This document shows, piece after piece, positions 41,207 through 50,691 of a stretch of DNA of 64,000 bases; the first letter of the stretch is position 1; the number at the start of each line of letters is the position of its first letter. Position numbers and translations under genes: made by a program. This DNA comes from Clostridiales bacterium. Its GTDB lineage: Bacteria; Bacillota; Clostridia; Oscillospirales; Oscillospiraceae. Under the pieces are notes generated by a model, which did not search any database, was not told where the DNA came from, and saw only the letters and a list, made by a program, of their open reading frames with translations. Location of the stretch: NCBI GenBank assembly GCA_025757645.1, contig CP107216.1, forward strand, positions 867,501 to 931,500, written 5' to 3'.

Positions 41207-42685
41207 TTACTTCGTGCTGTCGCTGGCGCGGTCGAATGTGACGGTCAGCGTCAGCGTCTCGCCGTTGCGCGAGACGGTCAGCGTGGCGCTCTCGCCGGCG
41301 GAGTAGCCGCGCAGGGCACTGCGCAGCGCGTCGCCGGAGGAGACGGCCGTGTCGTCTATGGCGGTGATGATATCGCCCGCCTTCAGGCCGGCCTTCTCGG
41401 CGCAGCTGCCGCTGTTGACGGAATTGACATACGCGCCGTCCGGCATGTTGTAGTACTGCGCGGCGCTCGACGGGATGGCCTGCAGCGTGATGCCAAGCTG
41501 AGCGCGGTCAGTCACGGTGCCGTTTTTCATCAGGTCGTTTGCGATGGCCACGGCGTCATTGACCGGGATGGCGAAGCCCAGACCCTCCACGCCGGAGGAG
41601 CTGTATTTCGCGGTCACGATGCCGATGACCTGACCGGAGGTGTTGTACACCGGGCCGCCGGAGTTGCCGGCGTTGACGGCAGCGTCGATCTGGAACATGT
41701 TGATGCCGCTGTCGGTGCCGTCGGAGGTGGTAATGGTGCGGTCGAGCGCGCTGATCATGCCGCTCGTCATGGTGAACTCCAGCTCGCCGAGCGGGTTGCC
41801 TACAGCATACACCGTGTCGCCGACGGCCATGCTGTCGCTGTCGCCGAAGGTGACGGGCGTCACGCCGCTGGCGTCGATCTTGAGCAGGGCAATGTCGTTG
41901 TCCTCGTCCACGCCGACGATGGTCGCCTGATAGGTCGTGCCGTCGTAGGTGAGCACGGACACGCTGTAGCCGTACTGGTGCGCGGTGGAGATGACGTGGT
42001 AGTTTGTGAGCACATAGCCGTCATCCGTGATGAAAAAGCCGCTGCCGCAGCTCGCCTGGGAGCTCGTCTGGCCGAAGTAGTTGGTGTAGGTCACTTCCGT
42101 CGTGATGGCGACGACCTGCTTGCATGCCAGATCATAGATCGACGAGGCGGAGCTCGGGTCGGAGCTGACCGGCTGCGTCACGAGCGTGCCGTTGGAGCTC
42201 GAGGCGGTGCTGCCGCCGGTCCTGGCGGAGCGGGTGATGAGCCCCGCGATCGCGCCGCCGCCAAGGCCGCCGAGCAGCGCGCACACGAGACACAGGCACG
42301 CGATGCGCGTGATGAGCCGCTTTTGCTCCGGCGTGCGCACGGTCTTGGGCTTTCTCGGGTGGTGCTTGTGCTTGGGCTTCTCGGCCCAGGCGTCGTCGTT
42401 CGGCGTGTAGTAGCGCGGCGGGGTGCTGCCCGCGTCGTCGCTGGGGTGGAAGTTCGCGTCCTCGTAGCTGTGCTCGGCCTCGGGGCGGACGATGTGGTAC
42501 GTCATGTCCTCGCTGTCGTCGATCTTTGCGCCGCAGCTCGTGCAGAAGCTCGCGCCCGGCTCGAGCGCCGCGCCGCACTGCGGGCACACGCGGCCCGGTG
42601 CGGTGGTGTTCTCGGCATCCGCCTGCGCGGAAGTGTTTTCAGCTTCCGGCTGTTCGTTTTCGGGGAAATTGGAAGCGTCGTTCAT
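41207..42685 (-). CDS. HtrA/DegP-type serine protease with zinc-ribbon N terminus
   Basis: Membrane-tethered trypsin-like protease for envelope quality control. The 492 residues start with a cytoplasmic segment. It carries a double-CxxC zinc ribbon CPQCGAALEPGASFCTSCG (about 34-52) and an acidic/Pro-rich stretch. One transmembrane helix (about 125-150) follows. The protease domain has His in LTNYHVIS, Asp in EDNDIALLKID and Ser in AGNSGGPVYN, with one PDZ domain at the end. Start at 42685 with GGGAGG eight bases upstream; an upstream in-frame ATG has no site. The cytoplasmic zinc ribbon distinguishes it from plain HtrA proteins. Confidence 0.92.
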   Translation of the reverse strand: MNDASNFPENEQPEAENTSAQADAENTTAPGRVCPQCGAALEPGASFCTSCGAKIDDSEDMTYHIVRPEAEHSYEDANFHPSDDAGSTPPRYYTPNDDAWAEKPKHKHHPRKPKTVRTPEQKRLITRIACLCLVCALLGGLGGGAIAGLITRSARTGGSTASSSNGTLVTQPVSSDPSSASSIYDLACKQVVAITTEVTYTNYFGQTSSQASCGSGFFITDDGYVLTNYHVISTAHQYGYSVSVLTYDGTTYQATIVGVDEDNDIALLKIDASGVTPVTFGDSDSMAVGDTVYAVGNPLGELEFTMTSGMISALDRTITTSDGTDSGINMFQIDAAVNAGNSGGPVYNTSGQVIGIVTAKYSSSGVEGLGFAIPVNDAVAIANDLMKNGTVTDRAQLGITLQAIPSSAAQYYNMPDGAYVNSVNSGSCAEKAGLKAGDIITAIDDTAVSSGDALRSALRGYSAGESATLTVSRNGETLTLTVTFDRASDSTK

Positions 42686-42793
42686 GTTATCTGCCTCCCG
42701 GCTGATTGGTTTTTTGAAGTGTCTATATCGTAGCCGATATTTGTAACAGAGGCATGAACAAAGGGCGAAGATTTTTCGAATATTCCCAAAAGC

Positions 42794-42823
42794 ATTTGTG
42801 AACACTGCGTCCGATTTGTGAAC
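42794..42823. repeat. Direct repeat ATTTGTGAAC, 20-bp period, upstream of htrA
   Basis: Two exact copies of ATTTGTGAAC (42794-42803 and 42814-42823) start exactly 20 bp apart, about 110-140 bp upstream of the htrA start. The phasing equals two helical turns, as for a regulator bound in tandem. Confidence 0.4.
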
Positions 42824-42829
42824 GCGCGG

Positions 42830-42867
42830 CAAAAAACCGTCCGCACATCGTCGGATGTGCGGACGGT
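42830..42867 (-). terminator. Terminator of the GntR-ABC operon
   Basis: A 14-bp perfect stem ACCGTCCGCACATC / GATGTGCGGACGGT with a GTCG loop, 15 bases past the permease stop and followed on the minus strand by TTTTT. Confidence 0.9.
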
Positions 42868-42882
42868 AGGGCTTTGCGGGTG

Positions 42883-44754
42883 TTACCGGCCGAAGCTGCT
42901 GTCGGTCGTTTCATAGGTGTTGATGGCCGGCTGCGTGTCGGCATCGCCGCCGTACTTGATCGAGTCACCCTCGAGCAGCGGCTCGATGCCGTGCGCGCGC
43001 AGCCACGCGAGCGTGCGCGTGGAATCGGTCAGCGGGGTGTAGTCGACGTCGGCGTAGGTCGTTTCGCCTGTTGCCGGGTCGTACTGGCTGAGCTGATAAC
43101 TGATGGTCACGGCGTAGGCCGTGCTCTGCCGCGTGCCGCTGTCGGTCAGCCAGGCGCGGCCCATGGTGCCGTCCGCGCAGTCGGGCACGATGGCGTTTTC
43201 GTACAGGTCGAGCGCCTGCTCGGCCGTGAGCTCCATGTAGAGGTAGTCGCCGCTTTCGGTCTCATAGCCGATGTTTGTGTAGGTGAGGTGCTCGAGCGTC
43301 ACGGCCAGCTCCGGCGTGTTGCGCGTGGTGCGCGCTTCGTCGCAGTTGAGCACCTGCTCGATCTGCGCCAGACGCGTGCTCGTGTTGGGGAGCACGTATT
43401 CGCGCATCAGCACCTTGCCGTTCGAGAGCTTGTAGGTCAGCTGCAGACTGGTGATGCTGGTGTCGTCCGTGATCTTTTCGCGCTCCGCCACGACGGCGCG
43501 GTGGATGTCCTCCACGGCCTGAATGTTCTCCGCCTCGGTGAGCGTGGAGTTGTAACCGTTGCAGATGATGCGCACGCTTTTGACCTGCGCGGTATCCGGG
43601 ATGCGGCGGGCGTAGCCCGAGAGGTCGCACTTTGCGCCGACCACGACGAGGCAGCACACGACCGCCGTGATCACGCAGCCGCGCCAGACCGTGCGCGGCA
43701 CGCGCAGGGACTTGCGGATGACCATCTCGCTGATGACAAAGCCGAGCGCCGCGCCAAGAACGGTCAGCAGCAGGAACGGCGCCAGATGTGCCCGGTAGGC
43801 CGGCACGTTGAGCAGCATGCCGTACACGCCGACCGGCATTGCCAGCCCGGCGAAGAGCGCCACGATGTACTTCAGCACCGGCTTGAGCACCGGGATGGCG
43901 ACGGTGTCGCCCGCGCTCTCCATGCGGCGGCGGCGGTAGAGCTGACCCGCGCATACGAGCAGCAGCAGCGCGAACGCCGCCCAGACGAGCGGATAGGTCC
44001 AGCCGGAGAAGTTGGCAATGGCGACCTCCGCCCCCGTGCCGCTGATCGGACGCACCAGATCGGCGTGACCGACACTTGTGCGCCGCATGAACAGCACCAG
44101 CGGGGAGAGCCAGTCGACCGGCAGATCCACCATGCCCGACATGCCGTACACGAACATGTAGAGCACGGTCTCGACGAGCAGCTGGAAGCCCACGGCGATG
44201 AAGTTCACGAGCAGGTACAGGAACGGCAGCATGACCACGTGGCCGGTGAACATGGCGCACAGCACGGCGATGCCGTAGAATACGACCGTCTCAAGCGCGA
44301 GTATGCCCAGCCAGATGAGCAGCGGCTCGATGACGAGTTCGAAACGCGTCGCCTCGATGAGCACGGCGAGGCCGAAGATCACGGCCTCAGCCGAAAGCAG
44401 CATTAAAAGGCCCGCCAGCAGATGCGTGCGGAACATGCATCCGCGCCGGATCGGCAGGGAGGCGGCCAGTCCCGCGCCGCGCGGCGTGTACAGATAGCCG
44501 AACATGGCGGCGGCTGCGAGCAGACCCGCGCAAAACGCTGTCAGCGGCAGCAGCATCTGCGTCTCGGAGAGAATGACGTTCGAGAGATAGCTGCTCTGCT
44601 CGGCCGACACATACGGTATCGTCGAGCGCGCGTTGAGCAGCACACCCGGCAGCATGATAAACAGAATCACGCCGTATATGACCCACAGCGGCCACCAGCG
44701 CGACAGGCACTTGCGAAACTCCGTTCCGTTACAGAAGGATGTCTTTGACGGCAT
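42883..44754 (-). CDS. ABC transporter permease with long C-terminal domain
   Basis: Membrane partner of the upstream ATPase. The 623 residues comprise about ten hydrophobic helices in the first 390 or so, followed by a roughly 230-residue mostly hydrophilic C-terminal region (from about QVKSVRIICNGYNSTLTEAE). That region is likely outside the membrane. This layout matches ABC-2-like permeases found beside YtrA-type GntR regulators. Start at 44754 with GGGAGGTG six bases upstream; it overlaps the ATPase gene. Cargo unknown; related systems respond to wall-active antimicrobials. Confidence 0.82.
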   Translation of the reverse strand: MPSKTSFCNGTEFRKCLSRWWPLWVIYGVILFIMLPGVLLNARSTIPYVSAEQSSYLSNVILSETQMLLPLTAFCAGLLAAAAMFGYLYTPRGAGLAASLPIRRGCMFRTHLLAGLLMLLSAEAVIFGLAVLIEATRFELVIEPLLIWLGILALETVVFYGIAVLCAMFTGHVVMLPFLYLLVNFIAVGFQLLVETVLYMFVYGMSGMVDLPVDWLSPLVLFMRRTSVGHADLVRPISGTGAEVAIANFSGWTYPLVWAAFALLLLVCAGQLYRRRRMESAGDTVAIPVLKPVLKYIVALFAGLAMPVGVYGMLLNVPAYRAHLAPFLLLTVLGAALGFVISEMVIRKSLRVPRTVWRGCVITAVVCCLVVVGAKCDLSGYARRIPDTAQVKSVRIICNGYNSTLTEAENIQAVEDIHRAVVAEREKITDDTSITSLQLTYKLSNGKVLMREYVLPNTSTRLAQIEQVLNCDEARTTRNTPELAVTLEHLTYTNIGYETESGDYLYMELTAEQALDLYENAIVPDCADGTMGRAWLTDSGTRQSTAYAVTISYQLSQYDPATGETTYADVDYTPLTDSTRTLAWLRAHGIEPLLEGDSIKYGGDADTQPAINTYETTDSSFGR

Positions 44755-45622
44755 AGTCCGCACCTCCCAGTTCATAAATAAAGATCTCTTCAAGCGTCAG
44801 CGGCACCACGTCGAGGTACTGCGGCTGCGCGGTGGACAGGCGGTTCGTGACCTCGGCGGCGTCGCCGTGCACGATCAGCGTGTGCAGGTGGCCCTGACTG
44901 CTCTGGTGCAGGATGTCGAGCCCCTCGGGCAGCTTCGCCTCGTCCGGCAGGGCGACGAGCACCTTGACGATGTTGGCCTGCAGCTCCGCGAGCGGGTGCT
45001 CGAGCAGGACCTTGCCGTCGTTCATGATGCCCACGTGGTCGCACACGTCCTCGAGCTCGCGCAGGTTGTGCGACGAGATGAGCACGGTCGTGCCGTTTTC
45101 GGCCACGTCGGCCAGCACGAGGTTCCAGACCTGGCGGCGCATGACGGGGTCGAGCCCGTCGACCGGCTCGTCGAGGATGAGCACGTCCGGCCGCAGGCTC
45201 ATCGCCAGCCAGAACGCGGCCTGCTTCTGCATGCCCTTGGACAGGCGGCGGATCTGCCGCTTCGGGTCGAGCTGAAACACCTCGCCGAGCTTCTGATAGC
45301 GCTCGGCGTCAAACTTCGGGTAGATGCCGCGGTAGTAGCGCATCATGTCCGGGATCGTCGCCTGCGGGAAATAGAACACGTCGTCCGGGATGTAGGCGAT
45401 GCGCGCCTTGACGGCCGGGTTTTCGTACACGGGCTGGCCGTCGATGTCGATCGCGCCGCTGTCCGGGCGGTAGATGCCCGTCAGGTGGCGGATGAGCGTG
45501 GACTTGCCCGCGCCGTTCGGCCCGACGAGGCCGTACACCGCGCCGCGCGGCACGGTCATGGTCACGCCGTCGAGCGCGCGGAAGCCGTCAAACGTTTTGA
45601 CGACATCTTTGACTTCAATCAT
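44729..45622 (-). CDS. ABC transporter ATP-binding protein
   Basis: A 297-residue ATPase with Walker A LVGPNGAGKSTLIRHL, Q-loop region, the signature IRRLSKGMQKQAA (a degenerate LSGGQ), Walker B VLILDEPVDGLD and H-loop VLISSHNLREL. The C-terminal 70 residues form the accessory domain usual in BcrA/YtrB-type ATPases. AAGGAGG before the ATG at 45622. It overlaps GntR upstream and the permease downstream, giving a compact regulator-ATPase-permease operon of the YtrABC kind. Confidence 0.92.
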   Translation of the reverse strand: MIEVKDVVKTFDGFRALDGVTMTVPRGAVYGLVGPNGAGKSTLIRHLTGIYRPDSGAIDIDGQPVYENPAVKARIAYIPDDVFYFPQATIPDMMRYYRGIYPKFDAERYQKLGEVFQLDPKRQIRRLSKGMQKQAAFWLAMSLRPDVLILDEPVDGLDPVMRRQVWNLVLADVAENGTTVLISSHNLRELEDVCDHVGIMNDGKVLLEHPLAELQANIVKVLVALPDEAKLPEGLDILHQSSQGHLHTLIVHGDAAEVTNRLSTAQPQYLDVVPLTLEEIFIYELGGADYAVKDILL

Positions 45623-45983
45623 GGTTCGTTCCTCCTTCGGGAATGCGGCGGCGCAGCTCCTCACTGCGCATGCCGAGGTACAGCAGCTCCTGCACGGCCG
45701 CGTCGAACTGCTGCAGCAGGGCGACCTGCCGCGCGGGATCGTCCGGGATCTGGGCGCAGACGTAGCTGCCGCGTCCGGCGACGGAGCAGATGTAGCCCTC
45801 CGTCTCCAGCTCGTGGTAGGCGCGCTGGATCGTGTTCGGGTTGATGGTCAGCTGCGTGGACAGCTCGCGCACCGAGGGCAGCTTTTCGCCCAGCGGCAGC
45901 GTGCCGGACACGATCAGCCGGCGCAGCCCGTCGCGCACCTGTTCGTAGATCGGCCGGGAATCGCGGTAATTGATCGAGATCGT
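45615..45983 (-). CDS. GntR-family (YtrA-type) transcriptional regulator, non-ATG start
   Basis: Short GntR repressor, about 122 residues: winged HTH with LPLGEKLPSVRELSTQ, INPNTIQRAYHELETEGY and GRGSYVC, then a small helical dimer tail. The conserved YtrA N terminus ISINYRDSRPIYEQVRDGL is fully encoded. The codon before it (45983-45981) is ACG, and no ATG, GTG or TTG occurs between the upstream stop codon and that point. The first standard initiator is a GTG at 45938 that would delete helix 1. I annotate from ACG as a probable non-canonical or mutated start. Likely represses its own operon through the inverted repeat at 46011-46042. Confidence 0.8.
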   Translation of the reverse strand, partial: TISINYRDSRPIYEQVRDGLRRLIVSGTLPLGEKLPSVRELSTQLTINPNTIQRAYHELETEGYICSVAGRGSYVCAQIPDDPARQVALLQQFDAAVQELLYLGMRSEELRRRIPEGGTNHD

Positions 45984-46010
45984 AGTGCAACACCAACTTT
46001 CTGTAGCGTA

Positions 46011-46042
46011 TTAACTGTATTAACCGTGTTGGTACAGTTAAG
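46011..46042. promoter_or_regulatory. Probable GntR operator
   Basis: Perfect 9-bp inverted repeat TTAACTGTA ... TACAGTTAA with a 14-bp centre. It overlaps the putative -10 box of the gntR promoter, the expected place for autorepression by a YtrA-type regulator. Confidence 0.6.
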
Positions 46043-46069
46043 GTACCATGCGTCGGCGCATCTGTCAAG
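46041..46069 (-). promoter_or_regulatory. Promoter of the gntR-ABC operon
   Basis: Minus strand consensus TTGACA, 17-bp spacer, weak TACCTT. The -10 overlaps the palindromic operator. Confidence 0.5.
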
Positions 46070-46090
46070 GGGTAAGATGGATTTCGGCAT

Positions 46091-46127
46091 AAAAAGTTCC
46101 CGGACGGCGTTGCGCCGTCCGGGAACT
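46091..46127 (-). terminator. Terminator of mnmG
   Basis: A 15-bp perfect stem AGTTCCCGGACGGCG / CGCCGTCCGGGAACT with a three-base loop, then TTTT on the minus strand, just past the mnmG stop. Confidence 0.9.
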
Positions 46128-46134
46128 GCTCTAT

Positions 46135-48012
46135 TTATTTCTGCCCCTCGCGGCTTTCGAGATAGACCATCAGCGTCGCAATGTCGGCGGGGGAGACGCC
46201 GGAGATGCGGCTGGCCTGGCCGAGGCTCGCGGGGCGGATGTCGCTGAGCTTCTGCCGCGCCTCGAGCCGCAGACAGGACACCTGCCGATAGTCGAGATCC
46301 GGCGGCAGCAGCCGCTCTTCGAGCCGGGTGAACTCCGCCACCTGCCGCAGCTGGCGCTGGATGTAGCCCGCGTACTTGAGCCGGATCTCCGCCTGCTCGG
46401 TCACGACGCGCGGCAGCTCCGGCCGCGCGGGGTCGAACGGCGCGAGGTCGGCATATGTGATCTGCGGCCGGCGCAGGAGGTCGGCCAGACTCACGCCCGA
46501 GCTCGTCGGCGCGGTGCCGCGCGCGGTGAGCATCGCGGCGAGGGCGTCCGACGGGGCGAGGTGCGTTTTCTCCAGCCGGGTGCACTCGGCGTCCACCAGC
46601 CGGTATTTTTGCTGCACGGCGGCAAAGCGCTCGTCCGATACCAGCCCGATCCGGTGGCCGATGGCGCTCAGGCGCTCGTCGGCGTTGTCCTGCCGGTGCA
46701 GCAGGCGGTACTCCGAGCGGGAGGTCATGATGCGGTACGGTTCGTTCGTGCCCTTGGTCACGAGGTCGTCCACGAGCGTGCCGATGTACCCGTCCGAGCG
46801 GCGGAGGATCATCGGCTCACGCTCCAGCAGCTTCAGCGCCGCGTTCACGCCCGCGACGAAGCCCTGCACGGCCGCCTCCTCGTAGCCGGACGAACCGTTG
46901 AACTGCCCCGCGCCGTAGAGGCCGGGCACTTTCTTGGCCTCGAGCGTCGGCAGCAGCTCCGTCGGGTCTACGCAGTCATATTCGATCGCGTAGGCGCAGC
47001 GGGTCATCTCCGCGTGCTCGAGTCCCGGCAGCGTGTGCAGCATTGCGACCTGCACGTCCTCCGGCAGGGAGGAGGAGAAGCCCTGGATGTAGAGCTCTTC
47101 CGTGTCCAGCCCCATCGGCTCGATGAACAGCTGGTGCCGCGGCTTGTCGGGAAAGGTCATGATCTTCGTCTCGATGGACGGGCAGTAGCGCGGGCCGACG
47201 CCCTCGATCACGCCGGAGTAGATGGGGCTGCGGTCGAGGTTCGCGCGGATGATGGCGTGCGTGCGCTCGTTGGTATAGGTCAGGTAGCACACGGCCTTGT
47301 TCTCGACCGGGTGCGTGGTGGAAAACGAGAACGGCTCGATCTCCGCGTCGCCCGGCTGCAGCTCCATGCGCGAGAAGTCCACCGTGCGCGCGTTCACGCG
47401 CGGCGGCGTGCCGGTCTTGAACCGGCGCATGCGCAGCCCCAGCGCCTTGCAGCACTCGGCCAGCGGCCCGGCGGCCGCCAGCCCGTCCGGCCCGGAGTCG
47501 CGCAGCACATCGCCCACGATCGTGCGCCCGTGCAGATACGTGCCCGTGGCGAGCACGGCGGCGCGGCAGCGGTACACGGCGCCGTTTGCCGTCACGACGG
47601 CGCTGACGCGGCCGCCCTCCGTCTCGACGGCCACGACCTCCGCCTGCTTGACGCGCAGGTTCGGCTGCAGCTCGAGTGTGTGCTTCATCACGGCCTGATA
47701 CTTCCGCCGGTCGGCCTGCGCGCGCAGCGAGTGCACGGCCGGCCCTTTGCCGCGGTTGAGCATCCGGCATTGGATGCAGGCCCGATCGGCTGCACGCGCC
47801 ATCTCGCCGCCGAGCGCATCGAGCTCGCGCACGAGGTGGCCCTTGCCCGTGCCGCCGATGGCGGGGTTGCAGGGCATATTGCCGATGGCGTCCATATTGA
47901 TGGTAAAGCAGACGGTGTCCAGTCCCAGCCGCGCGGCGGCCAGCGCGGCCTCAATGCCCGCGTGGCCAGCGCCGACGACGGCGACGTCACAGCTTCCGGC
48001 ATCATAACGCAT
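46135..48012 (-). CDS. mnmG: tRNA uridine-5-carboxymethylaminomethyl modification enzyme MnmG (GidA)
   Basis: FAD protein that with MnmE installs the cmnm5 group at wobble U34 of tRNAs. The 625 residues start with the dinucleotide-binding VVGAGHAGIEAALAAAR. They contain the family blocks CNPAIGGTGKGHLVRELDAL, FKTGTPPRVNARTVDF, RYCPSIETK and GQFNGSSGYEEAAVQGF, and a C-terminal helical MnmE-binding domain. GGAGGG eight bases before the ATG. In many Firmicutes mnmE-mnmG-rsmG are adjacent; here the neighbours are unrelated. Confidence 0.97.
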   Translation of the reverse strand: MRYDAGSCDVAVVGAGHAGIEAALAAARLGLDTVCFTINMDAIGNMPCNPAIGGTGKGHLVRELDALGGEMARAADRACIQCRMLNRGKGPAVHSLRAQADRRKYQAVMKHTLELQPNLRVKQAEVVAVETEGGRVSAVVTANGAVYRCRAAVLATGTYLHGRTIVGDVLRDSGPDGLAAAGPLAECCKALGLRMRRFKTGTPPRVNARTVDFSRMELQPGDAEIEPFSFSTTHPVENKAVCYLTYTNERTHAIIRANLDRSPIYSGVIEGVGPRYCPSIETKIMTFPDKPRHQLFIEPMGLDTEELYIQGFSSSLPEDVQVAMLHTLPGLEHAEMTRCAYAIEYDCVDPTELLPTLEAKKVPGLYGAGQFNGSSGYEEAAVQGFVAGVNAALKLLEREPMILRRSDGYIGTLVDDLVTKGTNEPYRIMTSRSEYRLLHRQDNADERLSAIGHRIGLVSDERFAAVQQKYRLVDAECTRLEKTHLAPSDALAAMLTARGTAPTSSGVSLADLLRRPQITYADLAPFDPARPELPRVVTEQAEIRLKYAGYIQRQLRQVAEFTRLEERLLPPDLDYRQVSCLRLEARQKLSDIRPASLGQASRISGVSPADIATLMVYLESREGQK

Positions 48013-48154
48013 GACGAGATCCCTCCGGATTCTTATTAGAATAACAACAAAACTTTATTTTACCCGTTTCGCGCCCCGAATGCAAGAGCGGCGGGGCATG
48101 CGCGGGGGCAAAAACGGTTGTGCAGCATCCGCACAACAAAATTTGAAAAAGGTC

Positions 48155-48182
48155 TTGCTTTATCGTGCTAATGTGGTAATAT
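48155..48182 (+). promoter_or_regulatory. Promoter of the amino-acid ABC operon
   Basis: TTGCTT, 16-bp spacer, TAATAT, 57 bp upstream of the binding-protein start codon. Confidence 0.65.
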
Positions 48183-48238
48183 AACAGCGTGCTAACAAGC
48201 AAAACAAAATTTTGAGAATATGACGAAGGAGAACCGAC

Positions 48239-49060
48239 ATGAAAAAGATGACGAAAGTGATCTCGCTGGCGCTCGCGCTGGTGATGTGCCTGGCGCTGTG
48301 CGCCTGCGGCAGCAAGACGGACGACGGCAACACCGCTGCCGACGGAAAGAGAACCTTTATTATGGGCGTCGATCCGGAATACCCGCCGTTCAGCTATCTG
48401 GGCGACGACGGCAAGTACACCGGCTTTGACGTGGAGATCGCTCAGGCCGCCTGCGATCTGCTCGGCTGGGACCTGCAGGTCTTTGGTGTGAACTGGGATC
48501 AGAAGCTGGTGCAGCTCGATGCCAAAGAGTGCGACTGTGTCTGGTCCGGCATGACCATCCTCGACAGCATGAAGGATGCCGGCTATGTGCTCTCCAAGCC
48601 CTACTACGATAACACGCAGGTCATCATGGTCAAGGAAGGCAGCGACATCAAGTCCTCCGCGGATCTGGCCGGCAAGAACGTGGCCGTGCAGCTGGGCACC
48701 TCCGGCGAGTCCCTCCTGTCCGAGGGCGGCGACCTTGAGAGCCTGGCCAAGACCTTCGGCAAGCTCACGACCTGTGACAGCTTCCTCAAGTGCTTCACCG
48801 AGCTGGGCGGCGGCGCCGTGGACGCCGTGATCGTCGACAAGCCCGTGGCGACTTCTTATGCGCAGGAAAACGCCGGCTTCACCATCCTCGACGAGGAGCT
48901 GGGCGCCGAGCAGTACGGCATTGCCTTCCGCTCCGGCGATCAGGAGCTGTGCGACGCCATCGAGGGTGCGGTGCAGCAGCTGGTTGACAACGGCACTTAC
49001 GCGAAGATCGCTGCGAAGTATCCCGACATCGTCAACAACCTGACCTACCTGAACAAGTAA
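48239..49060 (+). CDS. Polar amino-acid ABC transporter substrate-binding lipoprotein
   Basis: Extracellular lipoprotein that captures an amino acid for the permease encoded next. The 273-residue precursor has a lipoprotein signal with lipobox LCAC (Cys at about 22). The type II periplasmic-binding fold follows in normal order: lobe 1 start FIMGVDPEYPPFSYLGDDG and YTGFDVEIAQAACDLLGW. Lobe 2 follows with VAVQLGTSGESLL and AVIVDKPVATSYA. The returning lobe-1 segment is EQYGIAFRSGDQELCDAIEGA. GAAGGAGA before the ATG. First gene of the transporter operon. Confidence 0.94.
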   Translation: MKKMTKVISLALALVMCLALCACGSKTDDGNTAADGKRTFIMGVDPEYPPFSYLGDDGKYTGFDVEIAQAACDLLGWDLQVFGVNWDQKLVQLDAKECDCVWSGMTILDSMKDAGYVLSKPYYDNTQVIMVKEGSDIKSSADLAGKNVAVQLGTSGESLLSEGGDLESLAKTFGKLTTCDSFLKCFTELGGGAVDAVIVDKPVATSYAQENAGFTILDEELGAEQYGIAFRSGDQELCDAIEGAVQQLVDNGTYAKIAAKYPDIVNNLTYLNK

Positions 49061-49083
49061 GCACGACAGAAATTCCATCACGT

Positions 49084-49112
49084 CTCCCGGAGGCTTTTGC
49101 GGCCGCCGGGAG
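49084..49112 (+). other. Intercistronic hairpin between binding protein and permease
   Basis: CTCCCGG / CCGGGAG around a 15-base apex, no T tract. Such a hairpin can protect the upstream mRNA segment so that binding protein is made in excess over permease. Confidence 0.4.
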
Positions 49113-49138
49113 CGTGTGCGTAACAGTGAGGATCCTTT

Positions 49139-49786
49139 ATGACTTTACTTACGATGATCATGAAAATGAGCGAGGGCCTCGGCAAGACCTGCGCCATTTT
49201 CTTTCTGACGATCCTGTTCTCGCTCCCGCTGGGCATGCTCATCACGCTGCTGCGTATGAGCAAGAACAAGGTCGTTTCCAGCGTGACCCGTTTTGTGATC
49301 GCGGTTTTGCGCGGCACGCCGCTGATGCTGCAGCTGCTCGCCGTGACCTATGGCCCGTACTACCTCTTTGGTACGGCCGTCGCCAAGAATAAGCTCATCC
49401 CCGTCGTTATCGCCTTCGCCATCAACTACGCGGCCTATTTTGCCGAGATCTACCGCGGCGGCATCGAGTCCATCCCCGTGGGGCAGTATGAGGCGGCGAA
49501 CGTCCTCGGCTACACCAGGGCGCAGACTTTCCTGCGCATCATTCTGCCGCAGGTCGTCAAGCGCATCATGCCCAGCATCACCAACGAGGTCGTCACGCTC
49601 GTCAAGGACACGTCCATGGCCTTCACCGTCTCCTATCAGGAGATGTTCACCATCGGCAAGCAGATCGCAAACTCCCAGACCAGCTTCATGCCGTTCCTTG
49701 TGGCGGGCGTGTTCTACTTCGTGTTCAATGCCATCGTTGATTTTGTCATGGGCAAGATCGAAAAGCGCATGGACTACTACAAATAA
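49139..49786 (+). CDS. Amino-acid ABC transporter permease
   Basis: HisM/GlnP-type inner-membrane permease, 215 residues with about five transmembrane helices. The FAVLRGTPLML-type element appears as IAVLRGTPLMLQLLA, and the cytoplasmic EAA loop as QYEAANVLGYTRAQTF, which contacts the ATPase. Forms a homodimer in related systems. Follows the binding protein by 78 bp and precedes the ATPase by 12 bp. Confidence 0.94.
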   Translation: MTLLTMIMKMSEGLGKTCAIFFLTILFSLPLGMLITLLRMSKNKVVSSVTRFVIAVLRGTPLMLQLLAVTYGPYYLFGTAVAKNKLIPVVIAFAINYAAYFAEIYRGGIESIPVGQYEAANVLGYTRAQTFLRIILPQVVKRIMPSITNEVVTLVKDTSMAFTVSYQEMFTIGKQIANSQTSFMPFLVAGVFYFVFNAIVDFVMGKIEKRMDYYK

Positions 49787-49798
49787 GGAGGTGCCGTC

Positions 49799-50572
<774 letters not shown>

Positions 50573-50605
50573 CAAAAATGTAAGAGAAAATTCAGCTTTT
50601 CCCTC

Positions 50606-50634
50606 TTGCACCGCCGTGCAAGATTCGGTATGAT
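50606..50634 (+). promoter_or_regulatory. Promoter of the permuted binding-protein gene
   Basis: TTGCAC, 17-bp spacer, TATGAT. The -10 box ends at 50634 and the terminator stem of the preceding operon begins at 50635, so transcripts from here start inside the stem and do not form the terminator. Confidence 0.65.
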
Positions 50635-50666
50635 AAAAAGCGCATCGGGTTCCGATGCGCTTTTTT
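50635..50666 (+). terminator. Terminator of the amino-acid ABC operon
   Basis: A 14-bp perfect stem AAAAAGCGCATCGG / CCGATGCGCTTTTT with a GTT loop. Confidence 0.9.
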
Positions 50667-50691
50667 GATTTTTCATTTGGGAGGGCTTCCC

